From the NCBI GenBank assembly GCA_007126855.1, contig SLAK01000296.1, positions 1 to 6,756 of the forward strand: a stretch of 6,756 bases of DNA, in the 5' to 3' direction. The notes beneath the pieces are model-generated. The model made no database searches and was not told where the DNA came from. It saw nothing but the letters and a program-made list of their open reading frames with translations. The position numbers and the translations under genes were made by a program. The DNA comes from Dehalococcoidia bacterium (GTDB lineage Bacteria > Chloroflexota > Dehalococcoidia > Tepidiformales > Tepidiformaceae). Positions within the stretch are counted from its first letter, which is position 1. Every line of letters starts with the position of its first letter. Of this stretch, positions 1 to 5,143 are shown in pieces.

Positions 1-434
1 ACGACGCCCAGCGGCTGCCGTATGGAATAGACATCCACGCCTGTGCTCGCCTGCTCGCTGAAGCCGCCCTTCAGCAGCTCCGGGATGCCGCAGGCGAACT
101 CGACGTTCTCCAGCCCGCGGGACACTTCGCCCGCTGCGTCGGAAAGCACCTTGCCGTGCTCCGCGGTGACGATGGCTGCAAGATCGTCCTTGCGCTCTGC
201 CAGCAACTGCCGCACACGAAACAGCACATCGACGCGCTGCGAAAGCGCCGACGCACGCCAGGCAGGGAAGGCTTCCTTCGCCGCGGCCACCGCCGCGTCG
301 ACGTCTGCGGCCGAGGCAAAGCCAACTTCGGCAGTCTGCTCACCGGTTGCCGGGTTGAATACCGGGCCACTGTCTCTCGACGACGCCTCGACGCGTTTGC
401 CGCCGATGTAGTGCGAAATACGCCTCATTGCCAT
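1..434 (-). CDS. mmsA: Methylmalonate-semialdehyde dehydrogenase (CoA-acylating), N-terminal part, cut by window edge
   Basis: This is the first 144 codons plus two bases of an aldehyde dehydrogenase superfamily gene that runs off the left edge of the window. Known enzymes of this family oxidise methylmalonate or malonate semialdehyde with NAD+ and CoA, giving propionyl- or acetyl-CoA plus CO2 in the cytoplasm, in valine, beta-alanine or inositol breakdown. The reading begins MAMRRISHYIGGKRVEA, then FNPATGE (residues 27-33), AFPAWR (55-60), EHGKVLSDA (92-100), SRGLENVEFACGIPELLKG (105-123) and TGVDVYSIRQPLGV (131-144). The last two blocks are typical of MmsA/IolA rather than of general aldehyde dehydrogenases. 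The catalytic Cys and most of the protein lie outside the window. The start could be the ATG at 434 or the one at 428; a GGGGTG stretch just upstream serves either. Family assignment is firm; exact substrate is not. Confidence 0.92.
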   Translation of the reverse strand, partial: MAMRRISHYIGGKRVEASSRDSGPVFNPATGEQTAEVGFASAADVDAAVAAAKEAFPAWRASALSQRVDVLFRVRQLLAERKDDLAAIVTAEHGKVLSDAAGEVSRGLENVEFACGIPELLKGGFSEQASTGVDVYSIRQPLGV

Positions 435-638
435 CACCCCACTCACCCGGAGGCACCCGCGCTCCGCGCAATGAACGCCCCCGGGACAGCCCTGATAGGG
501 GCCAGTCTACGCCGCACGGGAGGCCCCTGCAGGCGGGATGGGCGTTAACGACAGACCGGCGGCGGCAGTTGAACTCGGGCCCATCGGGCCGGAGAGCACG
601 GCTGTTCGGCCCGGCCTGGCCGACTGCGCCCGGTGTAG

Positions 639-666
639 GGTGTGGCAGATATGCTGATGCCACACC
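639..666. promoter_or_regulatory. Perfect 9-bp inverted repeat, candidate operator
   Basis: The arms are GGTGTGGCA (639-647) and TGCCACACC (658-666), separated by ten bases (648-657). The 28-bp span is a size that suits a dimeric regulator such as a TetR- or GntR-type protein, and its centre contains the weak -10 candidate TATGCT at 650-655. No T-run follows on either strand, so it is not a standard terminator. No regulator gene is visible in the window. The repeat is seen directly; the operator role is inferred. Confidence 0.5.
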
Positions 667-667
667 A

Positions 668-692
668 CGCCATCCCCCGTGCCGGGATGGCG
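668..692 (+). promoter_or_regulatory. Perfect 9-bp stem-loop just upstream of the SDR ribosome binding site
   Basis: The arms are CGCCATCCC (668-676) and GGGATGGCG (684-692), with a seven-base loop (677-683). It starts two bases after the previous inverted repeat ends and stops one base before the AGAGGAGG Shine-Dalgarno at 694-701. In the mRNA it would form a GC-rich hairpin abutting the ribosome binding site, so it could affect translation or mRNA stability. It could equally be a second protein-binding site. The structure is seen; the role is inferred. Confidence 0.5.
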
Positions 693-693
693 C

Positions 694-701
694 AGAGGAG
701 G
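694..701 (+). promoter_or_regulatory. Ribosome binding site fixing the SDR start at 707
   Basis: AGAGGAGG lies five bases before the ATG at 707. This strong Shine-Dalgarno, together with the SDR fold beginning at once after the ATG (MRLEGHTAIVTG), decides this start over the upstream in-frame ATG at 428. Confidence 0.85.
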
Positions 702-706
702 CAGCA

Positions 707-1498
707 ATGCGGCTAGAAGGGCACACCGCCATCGTCACCGGCGCCGCCCGTGGCATCGGCAGGGTCACCGCACTGGCTCTGGCGGAACGCGGGGCGAATG
801 TCGCCGTCGCCGACCTGAATGAGCAGGTGGAGGAGACTGCCGCAGCCGTCCGCGACATGGGGCGGAAGGCCATTGCCGTGACCTTCGACGTGTCTGACCA
901 CGCCGCGGCCCGGGAAGGCGTTGCACGGATAGCGTCCGAGGTTGGGGCGCCCGACATCGTCGTGAGCAATGCCGGCATCGTGTCCAACATCGCGCCGCTG
1001 GCGAAGATGGAGCCTGCCGCCTGGCAGCGCGAACTCCAGGTGAACCTGACCGGCGCCTTCAACCTGGTGCAGGCGACCATCGGGCCGATGATCGAGCGGC
1101 AGTGGGGGCGGATTGTTGTCGTCTCCTCGGGCGCGGCGCAAACCGGCGCGCACTACCAGTCCGCCTACGCCGCGAGCAAGGCCGGCCTGCTGGGCCTGGT
1201 CAAGACCGTGACCATCGAGCACGCCCGGCACGGCATCACCTGCAACGCGATTCTGCCGGGGCTCATCGAAACCGAAAACGTGCGCCAGATGCCCGCGGAA
1301 ATCGTCGAAACGGTCCGCATCCGCACCCCGGCGCGCCGCCTGGGCCGGATGGACGACATCGCCAACCTGGTGGCCTTCCTGGCGAGCGACGACGCCGCGT
1401 TTATCAACGGCGCCGAGATCAATATCGACGGCGGGCTCAGACTCAGCGGAGTGCCGCTGGGCAGCCGCCGGGAATTGCAAGAGCAGCACGGCGGCTAG
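707..1498 (+). CDS. Short-chain dehydrogenase/reductase (SDR, FabG-like), 263 aa
   Basis: This is a classical SDR, a cytoplasmic NAD(P)-dependent oxidoreductase acting on a hydroxyl/carbonyl pair. The cofactor motif TGAARGIG is at residues 11-18, the acidic residue closing beta-strand 2 is Asp36 (VAVADL), NAG is at 88-90, and the catalytic set is Asn113, Ser141, Tyr154 and Lys158 (YAASK). The PG motif after beta 6 is at 184-185 (ILPGLIET), and the usual C-terminal NGAEINIDGG is at 234-243, followed by about 20 extra residues. Asp36 favours NAD(H) over NADP(H), as in catabolic SDRs. It is the first gene of an operon with the acyl-CoA mutase genes, 25 bases before the next start. A role as a 3-hydroxyacyl-CoA or hydroxy-acid dehydrogenase feeding or draining the mutase is likely by context, but SDR substrates cannot be read from sequence. 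The class is secure. Confidence 0.93.
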   Translation: MRLEGHTAIVTGAARGIGRVTALALAERGANVAVADLNEQVEETAAAVRDMGRKAIAVTFDVSDHAAAREGVARIASEVGAPDIVVSNAGIVSNIAPLAKMEPAAWQRELQVNLTGAFNLVQATIGPMIERQWGRIVVVSSGAAQTGAHYQSAYAASKAGLLGLVKTVTIEHARHGITCNAILPGLIETENVRQMPAEIVETVRIRTPARRLGRMDDIANLVAFLASDDAAFINGAEINIDGGLRLSGVPLGSRRELQEQHGG

Positions 1499-1511
1499 AT
1501 CCCGTCGCGGC

Positions 1512-1518
1512 AAGGAGG
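1512..1518 (+). promoter_or_regulatory. Ribosome binding site of the mutase large subunit
   Basis: AAGGAGG stands five bases before the ATG at 1524. It confirms that start and lies wholly in the 25-base gap after the SDR stop codon. Confidence 0.85.
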
Positions 1519-1523
1519 ACGGC

Positions 1524-3131
1524 ATGAGCGACCAGCGCATCCCCGTGCAGCCGGTCTACACACCGGACGACCTGGACGGCTTCGACTACGAGGAGAAGCT
1601 CGGCGACCCGGGCCAGTTTCCGTTCACGCGGGGGCCACGGCCACCCGGCGCACGCACCGGGTGGATCCAGCGCGAGCTATCCGGCGAGGGCGGACCCGCG
1701 CACGCGAACCAGCAGCTCAAGTACCTCCTGTCGCACGGCCAGATGGGCATCGACGTCATCGGCGACGCGCCTACGGTCGGCTACATCGACCCCGACCACC
1801 CGCTTGCCCGCCATGCGGTCGGCACCACCGGCGTATCCCTCTGCTGCCTGGACGACTACCGTGAGCTCTACCGCGACCTGCCGCTGGACGAGATCACGCT
1901 CTCACACTCGCTGCCGCCGGTCTTCCAGGTCGCGGCGCTGCACACCGTCGCCCTCGAACGCGGCATCTCGCCGGCGCGCATCCGCGGGTCGGTCATCCAG
2001 GCGCCGTACTACTGCGAGGACTGCAGCTACGCCGTCCACATGCCCTTCGAACTGCGCCTGCGCCTGGCAGCAGACTCCATTGCCTTCTGTGCGACGGAAA
2101 TGCCGAAGTTCCACGCCTTCGTCGAAGACACCTACTACATCAGCGAAGGCGGCCTCGACGGCGTCGAGGAAATGGCGCTCGGCTTCGTCGAGCTGCGCGG
2201 CATCGTGCGGGAGCTGCTTTCCCGTGGCATCGACGTCGACCAGTTCGCTCCCCGCATCGCCATCCTGGTCAACTGCCGCATGGACTTCTTCGAGGAGATC
2301 GCCAAGATCCGCGCGACCCGCCGGCTCTATGCGCGCATGATGCGCGACGAATTTGGCGCGGAGGACCCGCGGTCGCTGGCAGTCAACGTCTCGGCGCACA
2401 CGTCGGGGCTTTCGCTCACCGCGCAGCAGCCGGCGAACAACATCGTCCGCGGCACCGCGCAGGCGCTGGCCCTGGCGCTCGCCGGCGTGCAGGCGCTCGA
2501 GGTCTCCACCTTCGACGAGGCCTACCGCACGCCGAGCGAAGAAGCTCATATGGTCGGCCTGCGGACGCAGCAGATCCTCCAGCTCGAGTCGCGCGTGACC
2601 GAGGTCGCCGACCCCCTTGGCGGGTCCTACTTCGTCGAATCGCTCACGGACGAGATGGAGGAGCGTATCTGGAGCATGGTGCAGGAGATCGAAGCGCTCG
2701 GGGACCCGGCCGACCTGTCGGATTCCGGCTGGTTCCGGCGCATCTTCGACGAAGCCGCCGAGCGCTATTCCCGCGCCATCGGCGACGGCAGCCTGCCGAA
2801 GGTCGGGGTGAACGTACACACCATCCCCGCCGATCAGGACCGGCTGCTCCGCGACGTCTCGGAACGCAAGATCGAGCCCTTCCGCGACCGCATCGACCAG
2901 GTGGCCGCCTACCGCCGCAGCCGGGACAACACCGCGGTGCAGGCCGCGCTCGAAGCGCTGTTCGAGAGCGCCCGCGACCGCAAGGCCAACCTGATGCCGC
3001 CGGTAATCGAAGCGACAAAGGCCGGCGCGACCATGGGCGAAATGGCCGGTGTCATGCGCATGGCCTACGGGAAACCAGCCGACCCCTATGGCGCGGTGCC
3101 GCCGCCAATCGCTGCGAAGGTGACGCCATGA
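1524..3131 (+). CDS. B12-dependent acyl-CoA mutase large subunit (methylmalonyl-CoA mutase family) with divergent active site, 535 aa
   Basis: This is the substrate-binding TIM-barrel subunit of an adenosylcobalamin acyl-CoA mutase, without the C-terminal B12 domain. Family landmarks run in order: FPFTRG (32-37), QLKYLLSHGQMG (64-75), DPDHPLA (89-95), MPKF (193-196), TSGLSLTAQQPANNIVRG (293-310), FDEA (330-333), QLES (353-356), DPLGGSYFVESLT (363-375). Its length is close to that of split enzymes such as isobutyryl- or 2-hydroxyisobutyryl-CoA mutase large subunits (about 560 aa). The normal N-terminal motif VYPTMY..RPWTMRQYAGFG is degenerate: only Trp47 and Arg50 align with it. Aligned by hand to Propionibacterium MCM, Tyr89 becomes Leu52, Arg207 becomes Ser168/Tyr169, His244 becomes Tyr205, His328 becomes Ser290, Gln330 becomes His292 and Asn366 becomes Ser328, while Tyr243 (Tyr204) and Glu370 (Glu332) remain. 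The substrate is therefore unlikely to be methylmalonyl-CoA. Family membership is secure; the reaction is unknown. Confidence 0.9.
   Translation: MSDQRIPVQPVYTPDDLDGFDYEEKLGDPGQFPFTRGPRPPGARTGWIQRELSGEGGPAHANQQLKYLLSHGQMGIDVIGDAPTVGYIDPDHPLARHAVGTTGVSLCCLDDYRELYRDLPLDEITLSHSLPPVFQVAALHTVALERGISPARIRGSVIQAPYYCEDCSYAVHMPFELRLRLAADSIAFCATEMPKFHAFVEDTYYISEGGLDGVEEMALGFVELRGIVRELLSRGIDVDQFAPRIAILVNCRMDFFEEIAKIRATRRLYARMMRDEFGAEDPRSLAVNVSAHTSGLSLTAQQPANNIVRGTAQALALALAGVQALEVSTFDEAYRTPSEEAHMVGLRTQQILQLESRVTEVADPLGGSYFVESLTDEMEERIWSMVQEIEALGDPADLSDSGWFRRIFDEAAERYSRAIGDGSLPKVGVNVHTIPADQDRLLRDVSERKIEPFRDRIDQVAAYRRSRDNTAVQAALEALFESARDRKANLMPPVIEATKAGATMGEMAGVMRMAYGKPADPYGAVPPPIAAKVTP
3117..3131 (+). promoter_or_regulatory. 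Internal ribosome binding site and ATGA stop/start overlap
   Basis: The small-subunit ATG (3128-3130) overlaps the large-subunit TGA (3129-3131). An AAGGTG Shine-Dalgarno at 3117-3122 lies inside the end of the large-subunit gene. This arrangement normally gives translational coupling, suiting two subunits made in equal amounts. Confidence 0.8.
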
Positions 3132-3538
3132 AGCCGCCGCGTGTCCTCATCGCGATTATGGGCCTCGACCAGCACGAGGTGGGCGCGATGGCCGCCGCCC
3201 GCATCCTCCGCGACGCCGGCATGGAGGTCATCTACAGTGGCCGCTTCAACATGCCGCCGTCGGTCGCCCGGACGGCCGTCGACGAAGACGTCGACATCAT
3301 CGGCCTGAGTTGCCACTCCTGGGAGTATCTCTACTACGTCGATGAGCTGCTCGATCTGCTCCGCGCGGAGGGCTCGGACATTCCGGTGGTCGTCGGCGGC
3401 TCCGTCGTCACGCCGGCCGATGAACAGGACCTGGTGTCGCGCGGCGTCGCCGCCTGCTTCGGCCCCACTTCGACGCCGGACGGGATGGTCGCGGCCATCC
3501 AGGGGCTGGCGGACCAGCGGGCGGCGGCGGGGGCGTGA
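3128..3538 (+). CDS. B12-binding small subunit of acyl-CoA mutase, 136 aa
   Basis: This is a stand-alone cobalamin-binding domain (Rossmann-like) that pairs with the large subunit encoded just before it. The base-off/His-on motif DxHxxG is present as DQHEVG at residues 14-19, so His16 is the expected lower cobalt ligand with Asp14 behind it. The glycine motif after strand 4 is GGS at 90-92. Two usual features differ. The Lys of the AKxGxDGH stretch is Ile10, and the SxL motif reads Ser-Cys-His (61-63). Length matches small subunits such as IcmB/HcmB (about 135-140 aa). The gene overlaps the large subunit by ATGA, so the two are surely co-translated. It ends 5 bases before the stop of a convergent gene. 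Cobalamin binding is well supported; which acyl-CoA is rearranged is not known. Confidence 0.92.
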   Translation: MKPPRVLIAIMGLDQHEVGAMAAARILRDAGMEVIYSGRFNMPPSVARTAVDEDVDIIGLSCHSWEYLYYVDELLDLLRAEGSDIPVVVGGSVVTPADEQDLVSRGVAACFGPTSTPDGMVAAIQGLADQRAAAGA

Positions 3539-3543
3539 GGTGA

Positions 3544-4845
3544 TTACTGCCGCGTCATCGTCCAGTTGCCGTCGGCCCGGACATCCCAGAAACAGGTGTT
3601 GGCGTCGCTGAAGTTGACCGTCGCGGTTTCGTCGACAGAGCCGATAGCGTTCTGGGCCAGGCCCCGCGTTGTGTCACATTCGAACGTCACGATGAAATTT
3701 GACTCACCGTCATGGGTGAAGTGCCACGAGGACGTGCCACCGGGCGACGGCGAGAACGTCCCCGAGACGTCGTCGCCAGCGCCGGAGAATGAGGTGTTGG
3801 CGCCCGGCTGGCTCTCCATCTCCTGAAACTCGAGCGTCCAGTTCCCATCGGCGTAGATGTCGACCAGGTAGGTTTCGTTGCCTTCGACCCAGCGGCGGCC
3901 GTCGTAGCTTCCGATCACGTTGACCAAAAGGCTCCTATCCTCGGCGCTGTCATAAGTGTGAACGATGAAGTTGCTCGACCCATCATGGGTGAGGTCGACC
4001 CACCAGGTCCCCGCGCCAAGCTCCACATTGAACACGACCGACTGCCCGGTGCCGCTAACGGAGAGGCCGTTGGGCGGATCCCCGACAGTGGCTTCCAGCG
4101 TCCAGTTACCGTCGGCGCGGACATCCCAGAAGCAGGAGTTGGCATCGTCGAAGTCGACCACCGTCGTGCTGTCGACAGCGCCAATCTCGTTCTGGACAAG
4201 GCTCCGGCTCGTGTCACATTCGAGACTCACGATGAAGTTGCTCGACCCGTCGTGCGTAAGGTGCCAGGCTTCGATGCCCGTGGTGGACGGCGCGAAGGTC
4301 CCTGAAACATCATCGCCGCTACCGGTGAAGGCGGTGTATGCACCTGGCTGGCTCCCCATCGCCTGGAATTGCACCGACCAGGTGCCGTCGGCGGTGATGT
4401 CGACCTGGTACGTCTCATCGCCTTCGAGCCAGCGCCGGCCGTCGTAGCTGCCGATCTCATTGACCAACAGGCTCCCCTTCTCTGCGCTGTCCTCGGTTTG
4501 CACGATGAAGTTGCTCGACCCGTCGTGGATGAGGTCCACCCACCAGTTTCCGGCGCCGAGCTCCACGTTCGAGATAACGGTGCTGCCGGTACCGCTGAAT
4601 GTCTGGCCAGGATCCGGGTCAGGCGTCGGCGTTGGCGTCGGCTCCGGCGTCGGCGTGGGGTCGGGGTCTGGCGCCCGGGTGGGGTCGTGGGCAACATCGC
4701 GCACGACCATCGGCACGAAAGCGCGGCGTTCGAGCTCGTGGTCCTCGGCCTGGGTGGGGCTCGTCGTGCTGACGGCGACGGCCAGGGTGGCCGCCACAGC
4801 CATGAATCCAATTCCCAGAAGGGTAATGCCCGATACTCGTCGCAT
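3544..4845 (-). CDS. Secreted protein with Pro-Thr linker and four 90-residue repeats, 433 aa
   Basis: I do not recognise a named family. The ATG at 4845 opens a typical signal peptide: MRRVSG, a hydrophobic stretch at about 7-25, and a likely signal peptidase I site after TQA at 33. There is no lipobox Cys. A Pro/Thr/Asp-rich linker spans 54-81. The rest is four repeats starting at residues 83, 173, 263 and 353, spaced exactly 90 aa apart. Each has W or WW, then HDGxSNFIV, then VN/QN.IG, then ADGxW, suggesting beta-sandwich modules. Repeats alternate A-B-A-B; only the B type has Cys pairs (210/238 and 390/418), both 28 apart, probably disulfides. It likely acts at the cell surface or outside, perhaps in binding; no catalytic motif is seen. 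GC content is visibly lower in places than in the neighbours. A longer TTG-started frame to 4896 is unlikely, since it adds an Arg-rich stretch ahead of the signal peptide. Function is unknown. Confidence 0.85.
   Translation of the reverse strand: MRRVSGITLLGIGFMAVAATLAVAVSTTSPTQAEDHELERRAFVPMVVRDVAHDPTRAPDPDPTPTPEPTPTPTPDPDPGQTFSGTGSTVISNVELGAGNWWVDLIHDGSSNFIVQTEDSAEKGSLLVNEIGSYDGRRWLEGDETYQVDITADGTWSVQFQAMGSQPGAYTAFTGSGDDVSGTFAPSTTGIEAWHLTHDGSSNFIVSLECDTSRSLVQNEIGAVDSTTVVDFDDANSCFWDVRADGNWTLEATVGDPPNGLSVSGTGQSVVFNVELGAGTWWVDLTHDGSSNFIVHTYDSAEDRSLLVNVIGSYDGRRWVEGNETYLVDIYADGNWTLEFQEMESQPGANTSFSGAGDDVSGTFSPSPGGTSSWHFTHDGESNFIVTFECDTTRGLAQNAIGSVDETATVNFSDANTCFWDVRADGNWTMTRQ
3553..4599 (-). repeat. 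Tandem 540-bp duplication (A-B-A-B, each module 270 bp) inside the secreted-protein gene
   Basis: Modules occupy 4357-4599 (A1), 4093-4329 (B1), 3817-4059 (A2) and 3553-3789 (B2), with starts 270 bases apart. A1 and A2, and B1 and B2, are much more alike in DNA than A and B; for example GATGAAGTTGCTCGACCC recurs at a 540-base offset on the plus strand. This implies an old A/B duplication and a later duplication of the whole A-B pair. Confidence 0.85.
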
Positions 4846-5013
4846 ATATACCCGCCGCCGCCGCGCATGATAGGGGCGCGCCGAGACCCTCCGCAAGGAG
4901 GTTCAGCGACATTTTTGGGCGCAATTGCGTCAGGGCCTGTCGAGTTGGGATTGGCGACGGGTGCTCAAGGGCGGCGCGCGGCACATCTCGGCTTCTGTCC
5001 GCGACGTGCCAAA
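4846..5013. other. Intergenic region between the secreted-protein gene and tRNA-Arg
   Basis: These 168 bases hold no credible gene. They contain the candidate promoter described above, a 10-bp perfect palindrome CGCAATTGCG (4920-4929), and an AAGGAGG (4895-4901) on the plus strand that is followed by no ATG. I see no clear terminator for the tRNA: the palindrome has no T-run after it on the minus strand. Confidence 0.5.
4867..4896 (-). promoter_or_regulatory. Candidate promoter of the secreted-protein gene
   Basis: On the minus strand a -35-like TTGCGG (4896-4891) and a -10-like TATCAT (4872-4867) are 18 bases apart. The -10 matches the sigma-70 consensus at five of six positions, the -35 at only three. 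Transcription would start about 15 bases before the ATG at 4845, leaving room for the weak GGCGGG ribosome binding site. The -35 overlaps a small stem, CCTCC/GGAGG (4888-4901). Confidence 0.4.
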
Positions 5014-5088
5014 TGGTACCCCCGCCAGGACTCGAACCTGGGCCTTCGGCTCCGGAGGCCGACACTCTATCCGCTGAGCTACGGGGGC
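5014..5088 (-). tRNA. tRNA-Arg (anticodon CCG)
   Basis: A complete cloverleaf folds on the minus strand. The acceptor is GCCCCCG (5088-5082) with CGGGGGT (5024-5018), and bases 8-9 are TA. The D stem is GCTC/GAGT. The anticodon stem is TCGGC/GCCGA around the loop CTCCGGA, with anticodon CCG complementary to 5053-5055, reading CGG. The variable loop is AGGC, and the T stem is CCAGG/CCTGG with loop TTCGAGT. The discriminator A and an encoded CCA end the gene (5017-5014). The first acceptor pair is G-U rather than G-C. It lies 55 bases downstream of comM on the same strand; TACCAT 11 bases upstream is only a weak -10, so it may have its own promoter or be cut from a comM transcript. Confidence 0.95.
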
Positions 5089-5143
5089 CCTACACCCTGA
5101 TGGTAGCGTCTCATGCCTCTGACCGCATCTGTATCGCCCGAAT

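Larger units (their letters stand above)
435..706. promoter_or_regulatory. Divergent intergenic region between mmsA and the SDR-mutase operon
   Basis: This 272-base gap separates two divergently transcribed units and must hold both start regions. It carries no credible gene: the open frame that crosses it on the plus strand has no family resemblance until the SDR begins at 707. I see no convincing -35/-10 pair for either direction; TATGCT at 650-655 is a weak -10 for the plus strand with no good -35. The part next to the SDR contains two perfect inverted repeats listed separately. A shared regulator acting here would control both units, but that is inference. Confidence 0.6.

Noticed and set aside
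639..692. The two inverted repeats as Rho-independent terminators
   Set aside because: Neither is followed by a T-run on either strand, and they sit between divergent gene starts, not gene ends.
428..706. N-terminal extension of the SDR from an in-frame ATG at 428
   Set aside because: The 93 extra residues are Pro/Arg-rich with no family similarity, while the ATG at 707 has a strong Shine-Dalgarno and begins the SDR fold directly.
713..1540. Long minus-strand open frame opposite the SDR (275 codons)
   Set aside because: It is a high-GC shadow of the SDR: low-complexity Arg/Asp/Gly/His-rich translation, no motifs, no ribosome binding site, and the sense strand encodes an intact enzyme.
1902..2819. 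Long minus-strand open frame opposite the mutase large subunit (305 codons)
   Set aside because: It is a shadow frame within a fully recognisable mutase gene; its translation shows no domain.
3553..4599. The regular repeats as a CRISPR array or other non-coding tandem repeat
   Set aside because: The 270/540-base period is in frame within one intact open reading frame and the repeats are conserved as protein modules.
4846..4896. TTG-started N-terminal extension of the secreted protein
   Set aside because: It would place 17 mostly basic residues ahead of a standard signal peptide and overlaps the candidate promoter; the ATG at 4845 is the better start.
4920..4929. Palindrome CGCAATTGCG as the tRNA terminator
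   Set aside because: There is no loop and no T-run follows on the minus strand; the nearby T-run (4912-4916) is on the wrong side for either strand's use here.
4369..5100. Plus-strand open frame crossing the secreted-protein gene and tRNA
   Set aside because: It ends in YPRQDSNLGL and PLSYGG, the well-known false translation of the antisense strand of a tRNA gene, and the rest is antisense to the repeat protein.
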